A stretch of DNA of 64,000 nt from CAYULW01 sp964445815. Lineage in GTDB: Bacteria > Bacteroidota > Bacteroidia > Flavobacteriales_E > Vicingaceae. The first letter of the stretch is position 1, and each line of letters begins with the position of its first letter. A program made the translations under genes and the position numbers. Where the stretch lies: the NCBI GenBank assembly GCA_964445815.1, contig CAYULW010000002.1:62001-126000 (forward strand), read 5' to 3'. The notes beneath the pieces are model-generated. The model saw only the letters and a program-made list of their open reading frames with translations, was not told where the DNA came from and ran no database searches. Shown here piece after piece: positions 47,775 through 55,795 of the stretch.

Positions 47775-49022
47775 ATGAAAAGAGTAGTCATAAGCGGACT
47801 AGGTGCCATCACACCAATTGGAAAAGAAGTCAATACGTATTGGGAGAATCTATTAAAGGGCGTTTCTGGTGCTAATAAAATAACTCGCTTTGATGCAAGT
47901 CGGTTTAAAACCCAATTCGCATGTGAAATAAAAGGCTATGAATCACTTGACTATTTTGACAGAAAAGAAGCGCGAAAATTAGACCGCTTTAGTCAATATG
48001 GCTTAATTGCTGTGAATGAGGCCATTCACGATGCTAAGCTTGATTTTTCTCAATTGGACACCGAGCGGGTAGGCGTTATTTTTTCTAGTGGAATAGGAGG
48101 GTTTGAAACTTTTGAAAAAGAGATAATAGATTACGCAGGTCATGATTCCATGCCAAGATTTAATCCATTCTTTATAACTAAAATCATCTCAAATGGCTTA
48201 TCTGGTCTCATTTCAATAAATCATGGCCTAAGAGGCATAAACTATTGCCCGGTAACGGCATGTGCTTCTTCCACACAAAGCATTATTCAAGCCTTTAATT
48301 ATATCCGTTTGGGTAAGGCAGATATCATTGTTACAGGTGGTTCTGAAGCACCAATTACAGAGGCTTCGATTGGTGGTTTTAATGCCATGAAGGCCATGTC
48401 GACTAATAACGAAAACTACAGTACTGCGTCTAAACCGTTTGATGCAGATAGAGATGGTTTTGTGGTTGGAGAGGGGGCAGGTGCTTTAATCGTGGAAAGT
48501 TTAGACTCTGCTTTAAAAAGAGGAACAAAGATATATGCAGAGATTATAGGAGGAGGAGAAAATTCAGATGCTTATCACATAACAGGTACTCACCCGGAAG
48601 GATTAGGTGCTTATTTGGCAATGAAAAATGCTTTAAAAGAGGCAAACCTTAGTGCGGAAAAAATGGATTACATCAATGCGCATGCAACTTCTACAGGATT
48701 AGGTGATTTGTCAGAAATTAAGGCGATAGAAGCCTTGTTCGAAAGTAGTCTGGACAAGTTGCACATTAGTGCTTCAAAATCCATGACCGGACATTTACTA
48801 GGTGGCACAGGAGCTATAGAGGCCATTTCAACCTGCTTATCCTTAAAAACAGGCTTAATCCCTCCAACAATAAATACAACTCATGTTGATGACAATATTC
48901 CTAAGAATTTAAACCTATCACTTGGAAAAGTGACTGCAGCAAATATTAATTATGCTCTAAGCAATAGTTTTGGGTTTGGAGGGCATTGTGCAGCATTAAT
49001 ACTTAAAAAGTATATAGATTAA
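47775..49022 (+). CDS. beta-ketoacyl-[ACP] synthase II-like enzyme
   Basis: A 415-residue condensing enzyme of the FabF fold, starting MKRVVISGLGAITPIGKEVN. Catalytic Cys163 (VTACASSTQS), His303 (INAHATSTGLGD) and His340 (KSMTGHLLGGTGA) are intact. It extends an acyl chain on ACP with malonyl-ACP. A TetR gene and shared operator sit directly upstream, and no acpP, fabG or other fatty-acid gene is adjacent. It is therefore likely an inducible, accessory ketosynthase, perhaps adjusting membrane fatty acids, rather than the housekeeping FabF. That last point is inference. Confidence 0.9.
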   Translation: MKRVVISGLGAITPIGKEVNTYWENLLKGVSGANKITRFDASRFKTQFACEIKGYESLDYFDRKEARKLDRFSQYGLIAVNEAIHDAKLDFSQLDTERVGVIFSSGIGGFETFEKEIIDYAGHDSMPRFNPFFITKIISNGLSGLISINHGLRGINYCPVTACASSTQSIIQAFNYIRLGKADIIVTGGSEAPITEASIGGFNAMKAMSTNNENYSTASKPFDADRDGFVVGEGAGALIVESLDSALKRGTKIYAEIIGGGENSDAYHITGTHPEGLGAYLAMKNALKEANLSAEKMDYINAHATSTGLGDLSEIKAIEALFESSLDKLHISASKSMTGHLLGGTGAIEAISTCLSLKTGLIPPTINTTHVDDNIPKNLNLSLGKVTAANINYALSNSFGFGGHCAALILKKYID

Positions 49023-49052
49023 AGTATTTCCGGATTTTCCTAATCGACTCTT

Positions 49053-50657
49053 TTACTTTTTGACATGATAAATCTGTGCTTTCCATTTCACCTTTCGTCT
49101 AACCGTGTGGTATTGGCCTAAATCCTCAACTGTATACTCATCTTCTGCTGCTTTTTCAAGGTGCTTTTTCATGTCCCAATAGGTAAAAAATAGGAAGGAG
49201 TCCGGCCATGTGCTGTTGTTTTCCCAATCCAATTGTTGAATGGGTTTACCCGCCAACCAGATCAATCTGGGATCGATTTCATTGTCTTCAGCATAAAAGT
49301 TGTTTTCTTGAAAAGGCTGAGAAGAACGCAAGGTCTCTATGCCTACGAAATCATCATAAGCTTCAACATAGCGTATGCTTTTGCCATAGGACAAGAGCAT
49401 GAATAAAGCAATGCTTAGCAAAAGGAATTGAAAAGCCTTTTGCCTTTGAGATTTTAGAAGATTAGCAAACCCCATGATCGCTATTAAGATCAATGCTAGG
49501 ATCAAAACATGCTCCACAAAATGAACTTCTTGAATATAGCTAAAGTGCAAGAAAGCTGCGATAAAGGAAAAGGCCGAGAACAAGAGGTAGAAATTGATGT
49601 TTAAAGCCATTTTGAAGCCCTTAAAACCATCTCCTTTAAACTTATGGATGTAATAATGAATGCAGTAGGCTGTAGAAAGTGCCATAGGGATCAATAAGGG
49701 CAGAAGATAACGTTCCTTCTTAGTGGGAATCACAGATAAGAAAACGAAGGTAATGAGCAGCCAGCTCAAGGTCAATTTAAGGTCTCCGATCTCTTGAGCA
49801 TACGTCCTGATGCGTTTTGAAAGTAAGGAGATCAAAAAGGGAATGCACCATATGCCACAGAAAATAGGGAAGTGCAGGTAAAAATAAAAAGGCCGAATGT
49901 GTTTAGTGGTCCAGGCTACCGTTTCTTTTTCTACCACTTTCAAGGCTTGATCATCATTGAAAAAGTACATGGAGATGTACCAGGAAAAACCCAAAATCAA
50001 TCCAAGTAAAGAAGCCATGAGTATGGCTTTACCATGCTTCAGAAGCATGACTTTGTATTTGGAAACAAATAGAGCCATTAAAAACGGCAGGAATAAAACA
50101 TAAGGAGAAACCGGGCCTTTGCTATAAACAGATAAGACAAGAAATACAGCAAATCCAATGGCATTGTAATTTGAACCGGATTGCAGGAATCGGATCAGAT
50201 AATAAAGGCCACCCACCATAAAAGCATGCGTATACATGTCCCAGGTGTTGATTCTGCCCATTTGAACAAAGAGAAAACTCGTTTGCAGAATGACAGTGGC
50301 AATAAAAGCCAACTCTTTGTTTTTAAACAACTGCTTGATCAATCCATAAAAAAAGAAACAAAGGAGCAGTGCACCTAGGGCAGAAGGCAGACGAAGTAAG
50401 CCGAGATGATCTTGTCCAAAAGCGATCATGGCGACGGCTGTCATCCAAGTTGGTAGAGGAGGTTTCTCCATGCGGGCTTGTAGATTGAGAGTGGTGTTCC
50501 ACCAATGATCATGCGTGAGCATTTCTCTGGCAGTCACCAGATTTCGGGCCTCCATCAGATCCGGATAGGTGGCATCCAGATTCACAAACAAGGTAAAAAA
50601 GCCCAGCAGAGCAATGAATAATAAATTCTTGTCTATTGCTTGTAGCTTAGCTTTCAT
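49053..50657 (-). CDS. ArnT-like family 39 glycosyltransferase
   Basis: A 534-residue membrane protein with about 12 helices. The first periplasmic loop has LMEARNLVTAREMLTHDHWW and ARMEKPPLPTWM, the metal-binding acidic motif (D/E-x-R and E/K-P) of the PMT/ArnT family. It should move a sugar from a polyprenyl phosphate to lipid A or another surface molecule. I chose the ATG at 50657 (MKAKLQAIDKN); it overlaps the stop of the epimerase gene in another frame, so the two are translationally coupled. Confidence 0.88.
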   Translation of the reverse strand: MKAKLQAIDKNLLFIALLGFFTLFVNLDATYPDLMEARNLVTAREMLTHDHWWNTTLNLQARMEKPPLPTWMTAVAMIAFGQDHLGLLRLPSALGALLLCFFFYGLIKQLFKNKELAFIATVILQTSFLFVQMGRINTWDMYTHAFMVGGLYYLIRFLQSGSNYNAIGFAVFLVLSVYSKGPVSPYVLFLPFLMALFVSKYKVMLLKHGKAILMASLLGLILGFSWYISMYFFNDDQALKVVEKETVAWTTKHIRPFYFYLHFPIFCGIWCIPFLISLLSKRIRTYAQEIGDLKLTLSWLLITFVFLSVIPTKKERYLLPLLIPMALSTAYCIHYYIHKFKGDGFKGFKMALNINFYLLFSAFSFIAAFLHFSYIQEVHFVEHVLILALILIAIMGFANLLKSQRQKAFQFLLLSIALFMLLSYGKSIRYVEAYDDFVGIETLRSSQPFQENNFYAEDNEIDPRLIWLAGKPIQQLDWENNSTWPDSFLFFTYWDMKKHLEKAAEDEYTVEDLGQYHTVRRKVKWKAQIYHVKK

Positions 50658-51606
50658 GCTTAAACCATTTGTAAAAGGCATTTACACCTTCTTGAAAAGA
50701 AAATTGAGGGGCATAGTTCAAGAGGCTCTTGGCCTTTTGAATATCCGCATGCGTATAATTCACGTCCCCTTTATTTTCGGGTAGATGCATGATTTCTGCT
50801 TCCGAACCTGCTGCCTTTTGAATGCTGTTTACCATGTCTTTTAAAAGCACAGGAGCATGGCTGCCCAGATTGAGGATTTCAAATACCTTTTCTTCAGTAG
50901 TTAAATATTCGATGGCCTGCACAAATCCTTGAATGATGTCTTCAATATAGGTATAATCCCTTGCCGTATCGCCTTTTCCAAAAAGGCTGATGGTTTCCTG
51001 CTTTTTGATTTGATTGAAGAAATGATGAATGGCCAGGTCAGGGCGCTGGCGAGGACCATAAACCGTAAATAATCGTAAGCACAATGCAGAAAAGCCAAAA
51101 CTCTCATGATAGAGTTGAAGTAGCTCTTCCCCTTGTTTTTTGCTTAATCCATAAGGAGAAATGGGCTTTAATGCCGTTTCTTCATTTAAGGCTTTTCGGT
51201 CTAAATTATCTCCGTAAACTGAGGAAGAAGAGGCAAACAAGATCTTTTTGATCTGTCGTTTTTTCATTTCTTCCAACAAAGTCAGAGTACCCAAAACATT
51301 AGTCTGGTAAAAAGCAAGTGGATCGTTTAAAGAAGGTCTCACGCCGGATCTCGCCGCCAGATGAATAACCAGATCTATATCTTCCGTGATCTGTTCGTAA
51401 TCTGAAGCGACTTCTATGTTCGCTTCAAAAAAAGAAAAATTAGCGTGTCCGATGCAGCCTTTGAGGTTTCTTTCTTTAATGACTTTGGGGTAGTTCTCAC
51501 TAAAGCTATCCATGCCGACTACTTTAAATCCGCTTTGAAGTAAGTGTTCACACAAGTGTGAACCGATAAAGCCGGCGCATCCGGTAACTAAGATTTTATT
51601 GAGCAT
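50647..51606 (-). CDS. NAD-dependent epimerase, UDP-glucuronate/UDP-glucose 4-epimerase-like
   Basis: A 319-residue extended SDR. GCAGFIGSHLCEHLL (NAD binding), HLAARSGVRPSLNDP and the catalytic YGLSKKQGE (YxxxK) are present, followed by RLFTVYGPRQRPDLAIHHF, typical of UDP-glucuronate 4-epimerases. It likely makes the sugar nucleotide for the coupled glycosyl-transfer cluster. It overlaps the LAB_N gene upstream by 11 bases and the ArnT-like gene downstream by 11 bases. Confidence 0.9.
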   Translation of the reverse strand: MLNKILVTGCAGFIGSHLCEHLLQSGFKVVGMDSFSENYPKVIKERNLKGCIGHANFSFFEANIEVASDYEQITEDIDLVIHLAARSGVRPSLNDPLAFYQTNVLGTLTLLEEMKKRQIKKILFASSSSVYGDNLDRKALNEETALKPISPYGLSKKQGEELLQLYHESFGFSALCLRLFTVYGPRQRPDLAIHHFFNQIKKQETISLFGKGDTARDYTYIEDIIQGFVQAIEYLTTEEKVFEILNLGSHAPVLLKDMVNSIQKAAGSEAEIMHLPENKGDVNYTHADIQKAKSLLNYAPQFSFQEGVNAFYKWFKHES

Positions 51607-52219
51607 TGAACTTCCGAATTAACATTAGGTTTCTGGAATAGACGATAATCCCGAAAACATGACCGACTAAGATAGGATAAAGTTCATATTTGAGTGCATA
51701 AACGAGAATTATACCTGAGCCGATCAAACTGATCATCCAAAAACCAAAAGGAAGCACTGATTCCTTTAAACGTTCAGAATAATACCATTGGTACAAAAAG
51801 CGCAGGGAAAAAATAACCTGACCGATAAAACCGATACTGAGCCAAAACCTGTCAAATTGAAAATTCTCGAAATTCCATGCTTGTTTTTCCTGAAGGCTAA
51901 TGACTGCAATAAAAAGCAGAAGAGGTGCGCCTAAGATGAGCCATCTTATGGGTTTTTTTATACTGCTCCAATAGTGTTTAAGCTGTAAGTTTCTAATGTA
52001 AATGAAGAAGCCAAGCAATTGCCCAAGCAGAATATTCACATCTCGAATCAGGAGACTGTATAAAAAGAGCAGGAGAGAGGCGGCCAAACTCAATTGCCAG
52101 AAGAGTAATGGAGATAAGACCTTTTGAGCTTTTTCAGATAAGAGCCACTGCACCAATGTTCGGACAGAAAAGAGGATTTGCGCCACAAATCCAATGACTT
52201 GCACTTCAAAAGGGATCAT
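51596..52219 (-). CDS. tandem LAB_N (lipid-A-disaccharide synthase N-terminal domain) membrane protein
   Basis: The 207-residue protein has two copies of the LAB_N module, each with about three membrane helices: IGFVAQILFSVRTLVQWLLSE (about 10-30) and IGFIGQVIFSLRFLYQWYYSE (about 128-148). Each is followed by LLFWQLSL or FGFWMISL and an IYxRN(L) end. LAB_N proteins next to GT2 and GT39 genes are thought to help flip or handle lipid-linked sugars, much like ArnE/ArnF. It overlaps the GT2 gene by 4 bases and the epimerase by 11. Confidence 0.88.
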   Translation of the reverse strand: MIPFEVQVIGFVAQILFSVRTLVQWLLSEKAQKVLSPLLFWQLSLAASLLLFLYSLLIRDVNILLGQLLGFFIYIRNLQLKHYWSSIKKPIRWLILGAPLLLFIAVISLQEKQAWNFENFQFDRFWLSIGFIGQVIFSLRFLYQWYYSERLKESVLPFGFWMISLIGSGIILVYALKYELYPILVGHVFGIIVYSRNLMLIRKFNAQ

Positions 52220-52941
52220 CCTCGGGATTTAATCTGATAGCGGATGTATCGGCTTTTCATCCAATTGAAAGCAAAGGTGTCGATGAATGGTTTTCTCAAA
52301 CGGTTGAACAAATGGTATTTGGATTGCCCGGCATATCGTTCGTAATGAGGAATGGGTACTTGTTTGATCTTCCCATTTTGCAATTGCACCAGAGCGGGAA
52401 TAAAGCGGTGCATGCCATCAAAGAATGGAATAGCATCTGCCGTAGTTTTGTGCAAAATCTTTAGCGGACAGCCGGTGTCTTGTATGCCATCATTAATCAT
52501 CAGACGCCTGAACCAATTCGCAATTTTGGAGGATATCTTTTTCACAAAGCCATCGTTGCGTTTGCTGCGGATGCCACTCACCAATTCAAATTCCTCCGTA
52601 TAGGGCAATAGTTTTAAAAAATCCATGGGTTTGGTCTGTAGATCGGCATCAATATAGCCGATCAATTCTGTTTTGATCTCAGCGATTCCTGCCTTTATGG
52701 CCGTGCTTAACCCGCAGTTTTGATCCAATTCGATATAGGCATAGGCAGATGAAGACGCACAAACTTCTTCAATGAGTTGCTGACTTTGATCCGAAGAGCC
52801 GTCATTGACAAAAAGCACGGAAGCTTCAACAAGATATTTTGACGCTTCAAAAAAAAGATCCATTTCTTTTTTCAGTTCTTGGATATTTTCCTCTTCATTA
52901 TAGATCGGGACAATGATGGTCAATGCTTTTATTCGATGCAT
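52216..52941 (-). CDS. family 2 glycosyltransferase (ArnC/DPM1-like, soluble core)
   Basis: A 241-residue GT2 enzyme: IIVPIYNEEENIQELKKEMD, FVNDGSSDQS, the DAD motif in GYIDADLQTKPMD, and RFIPALV. It lacks the two C-terminal membrane helices of the GT2 at 4313, so it probably acts at the membrane surface with the LAB_N partner. It heads the four-gene minus-strand run GT2, LAB_N, epimerase, ArnT-like, all overlapping by 4-11 bases. Confidence 0.9.
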   Translation of the reverse strand: MHRIKALTIIVPIYNEEENIQELKKEMDLFFEASKYLVEASVLFVNDGSSDQSQQLIEEVCASSSAYAYIELDQNCGLSTAIKAGIAEIKTELIGYIDADLQTKPMDFLKLLPYTEEFELVSGIRSKRNDGFVKKISSKIANWFRRLMINDGIQDTGCPLKILHKTTADAIPFFDGMHRFIPALVQLQNGKIKQVPIPHYERYAGQSKYHLFNRLRKPFIDTFAFNWMKSRYIRYQIKSRG

Positions 52942-53060
52942 CTTTGGACTTTAAACAGAAAGGCTAAAACTATTAATAAAAAAGAAATTAATTGGGGGAA
53001 ATGGTGATTTGCTAATGCGTAGTTTTAATTAAGGAATAAGTGGTTAAAAAAGTAGTTATC

Positions 53061-53699
53061 ATGAATGTACAAAATAAAAATAGACACTTTGATGGGACCG
53101 CTTGTCTAAATCGTAAAAATCTCGGAAGAAAATCTGAAATAGCTGCCTATTGGTATAAGAATGGAAACGAATCAACAATCCCTATTTTTGATCCTGGAGA
53201 ACCTTCTTGTTGGGCTTGTGGGACTTATGATAGCACCCATGATTTAAAAGATACTAAACTCCCGTTAAAAGAGGTTTTTAAAATTTGGGATAAACAATTT
53301 TACTTGGAACGATGCCATATTATACCAAAAGCATTAGGTGGTTGCAATTGTTGTGCTAACATAGTTCTATTGTGCAAAAAATGTCATAAAGAGAATCCTG
53401 ATACCAAAAACGTTGAAATATTTAAAAGGTGGTTAAAAAATCGTAAGAACTTTGGGGCTCTTCGTTATGCTGAGTTAACAAAAACTTTTGAAGAGTTTGG
53501 ACTTAAGATTAATTCTTTAGACTACTTTTTAATGTTTTTTTCTGAAGAATTTGATGATTATTTAATGGCTAATACTGTAGCTGTTGGTGGAAAAATAAAT
53601 GATGCATCAAGACTAGCCGTTTTGTTAGAATGGAAATGCATGTTTAATGAAGATGAACTCCGCATTAAACTGCCAAAATATGTTAGAGACATAATTTAG
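53061..53699 (+). CDS. HNH endonuclease
   Basis: The 212-residue product starts at ATG 53061 (a GTG lies 21 bases upstream). A zinc-binding HNH domain (about 50-120) has CWACG, ERCHIIPKALGG (catalytic His), NIVLLCKKCHKENPD. The C-terminal third is helical. The gene is visibly more AT-rich than the glycosyltransferase cluster beside it and stands alone, with no methyltransferase or toxin gene next to it. It may be a restriction-like or defence nuclease; the family is diverse. Confidence 0.85.
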   Translation: MNVQNKNRHFDGTACLNRKNLGRKSEIAAYWYKNGNESTIPIFDPGEPSCWACGTYDSTHDLKDTKLPLKEVFKIWDKQFYLERCHIIPKALGGCNCCANIVLLCKKCHKENPDTKNVEIFKRWLKNRKNFGALRYAELTKTFEEFGLKINSLDYFLMFFSEEFDDYLMANTVAVGGKINDASRLAVLLEWKCMFNEDELRIKLPKYVRDII

Positions 53700-53706
53700 A
53701 TAACAC

Positions 53707-54189
53707 ATGAAGCCTCAGGGAATAACCATAAGAACTGCTGAGATCAGAGATATTCCTCAGATTCAAAAAGTACGTCACTCCGTAAAGGAGAATGTACTCT
53801 CAGACCCTAGCTTGGTCACCGATAAGGATTGTGTGGTCTTCCTCACCAAAAGAGGCAAGGGTTGGGTAGCTGAGTTAAATGAAGAGATTGTGGGTTTTGC
53901 CATTGCCGATTTGGAGGAGGATAACATTTGGGCCCTTTTTGTACATCCGGATGCTGAGGCAAAAGGCATAGGCAGCCAACTGCACAAGATCATGTTAGAT
54001 TGGTACTTTGAGCAAGGCAAATCTTTCGTTTGGTTGTCTACCGATCCGGGAACTAGAGCCGAACGTTTTTACGAATGGCAAGGTTGGCAACGCATTACTG
54101 AGTTATCCAATGGTGAAGTGAAGTTTGAGATGAAAGCAGAAGATTGGAGGAAAGAACTTAATGGTAACAGAAAATACGGAAGTAAATGA
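53707..54189 (+). CDS. GNAT-family N-acetyltransferase
   Basis: A 160-residue protein with the GNAT pattern: IRTAEIRDIPQIQKVR at the start, the acetyl-CoA loop VHPDAEAKGIGSQLHKIML (Q/R-x-x-G-x-G/A near 85), and STDPGTRAERFYEWQGW. The substrate is unknown; close relatives modify small molecules or toxins. It begins 7 bases after the HNH gene and overlaps the small membrane-protein gene by 4 bases, so it belongs to a four-gene run ending with the 55112 lipoprotein. Confidence 0.9.
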   Translation: MKPQGITIRTAEIRDIPQIQKVRHSVKENVLSDPSLVTDKDCVVFLTKRGKGWVAELNEEIVGFAIADLEEDNIWALFVHPDAEAKGIGSQLHKIMLDWYFEQGKSFVWLSTDPGTRAERFYEWQGWQRITELSNGEVKFEMKAEDWRKELNGNRKYGSK

Positions 54190-54458
54190 GATTCCACTTC
54201 TCTGATTCTCTCTATCGTGTTATTGTTTTTATTGCACTCTATGTTTTAAGTGCTTTAATGATTTCAGGGTATTGGTTGATGGACAATTCTTCTGAATTAA
54301 GAGGTACTCTGAGAAAGGTAGATAATTTCAGTACGTCAACAGGATTTAAAATGTATGCCTTGGTGGGACTTCTTCAGTACGGTTTACTAATTGTTGGAGT
54401 GTCTATTTTTCTGACCTTGAGTTTTATGATTATAAAAAGCGTTATCCAACGTAAATAA
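54186..54458 (+). CDS. small two-helix membrane protein
   Basis: A 90-residue product with two membrane helices (about 10-28 and 58-82) and a polar loop between them. No family recognised. The ATG overlaps the stop of the GNAT gene (ATGA) and the next gene follows after 9 bases, so translation coupling is likely. Confidence 0.7.
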   Translation: MRFHFSDSLYRVIVFIALYVLSALMISGYWLMDNSSELRGTLRKVDNFSTSTGFKMYALVGLLQYGLLIVGVSIFLTLSFMIIKSVIQRK

Positions 54459-54467
54459 AAACAAGCC

Positions 54468-55115
54468 TTGAGAATTTATGCCATAAGCGGATTAGGTGCT
54501 GATCAACGTGTTTTTGATTTTCTAAATCTGAAACATGAGCTTATTCCTCTTGAGTGGATTGAGGTTTATCATCATGAATCACTTAAAGATTATGCCCTGA
54601 GACTTTCTCAACGCATCGATACCGAATCAGAGTTTGCATTGATGGGTGTTAGTTTCGGTGGATTAGTAGCCATTGAAATCAGTAAGGTTTTACATCCCAA
54701 ACGAACCATTCTGATTTCTTCGATTGAAACGAGAGAGGAATTAAGATTGATTTACAGGGGAATTGGAAAATGGGGTCTATTAAAAAGACTGCCAAATCGA
54801 GCATTTAATTTGCCGAGAAAAGTAGCTCACTTTCTATTTGGAGCAAAAAACAAAAAATTGCTCAATGCCATCTTAGACGATACGGATCTGAGTTTTGTTA
54901 AATGGGCCATTAATGAATTGCTGATTTGGAAGAACGAAGAACATATTAACAATCGAATAAGAATTCACGGCACTAATGACAAATTGCTATCTTGCAAAGA
55001 TTCAAACCAGACTCATTTCATTAAAGGAGGAGAACACTTTATGATTGTAGATAAAGCTAAGGAGATAAGTGAGATCATTAATAGTGAGTTAAATGATTAT
55101 CCAATGTCATTATGA
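54468..55115 (+). CDS. alpha/beta hydrolase
   Basis: A 215-residue protein from a TTG start. MRIYAISGLGADQRVF resembles the oxyanion loop, GVSFGGLVA gives the nucleophile Ser (G-x-S-x-G, near residue 62), GTNDKLL the Asp and GGEHFMIVD the His. The core fold is complete but the lid is short. Substrate unknown; an esterase or peptidase is equally possible. It overlaps the next gene by 4 bases (ATGA). Confidence 0.88.
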   Translation: MRIYAISGLGADQRVFDFLNLKHELIPLEWIEVYHHESLKDYALRLSQRIDTESEFALMGVSFGGLVAIEISKVLHPKRTILISSIETREELRLIYRGIGKWGLLKRLPNRAFNLPRKVAHFLFGAKNKKLLNAILDDTDLSFVKWAINELLIWKNEEHINNRIRIHGTNDKLLSCKDSNQTHFIKGGEHFMIVDKAKEISEIINSELNDYPMSL

Positions 55116-55678
55116 AATATGTTTTATATGTTATACTGTTACTGATATTATCTATTTCTTGTGAAACAAGTCGGAAAACCTTTCTTGCTCATCACTTAGA
55201 CCAAAAAGTTGAAGCAAGAAAGTTTGTTGATAGTCTTACTTCCATAGGGATTGATTCAATAATTATATATTCAGACGCTTGTTCAGGTTGTATACCGGGC
55301 ACATTAAATCCCATTTTTACTTTCTGGGTGGAGATGGGGGAGACTTATGTGACCAAATTCACAGAAATTTCGAATTATAATACTATTAAGCCCACTGATT
55401 TTTCCCTTGAATTTTTTATTGATAATGCTGAAAAAATAGAGTCAGACTCTATAGTAGCTCCTGCCTTTGGTTTATTACATTATCACTACGAATCTGTTAA
55501 TATTATAATAAAGGAATATAAATATGATTTCACAATTAGTCAATTTGAAAAAGCACAAAATCAAACAAACTTTAAGATACTTGCAATTGACAAGATAAGA
55601 GCTGCACTTTTTGAAATTCCTTATTGGGAGTGGGTTATGCAAAACTATAAAACTGAAAAATACGATAGTTTCGAATGA
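55112..55678 (+). CDS. hypothetical lipoprotein
   Basis: A 188-residue product with a lipoprotein signal (VILLLILSISC, Cys17). No known domain is recognised. Four Cys residues in all include the pair CSGC (DACSGCIPGTLNP), which could form a redox or metal site. It is the last gene of the GNAT run. Function unknown. Confidence 0.65.
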   Translation: MKYVLYVILLLILSISCETSRKTFLAHHLDQKVEARKFVDSLTSIGIDSIIIYSDACSGCIPGTLNPIFTFWVEMGETYVTKFTEISNYNTIKPTDFSLEFFIDNAEKIESDSIVAPAFGLLHYHYESVNIIIKEYKYDFTISQFEKAQNQTNFKILAIDKIRAALFEIPYWEWVMQNYKTEKYDSFE

Positions 55679-55795
55679 AGCTATTGACTATTTGCAATTA
55701 CCATCGCCTTATTTTGAATATGACTGAACCGTATTTCAAGCGCTTTTTTGTATTTTGAACATCCATTTTACATTTACTTCTAAGCTCCATTACAA

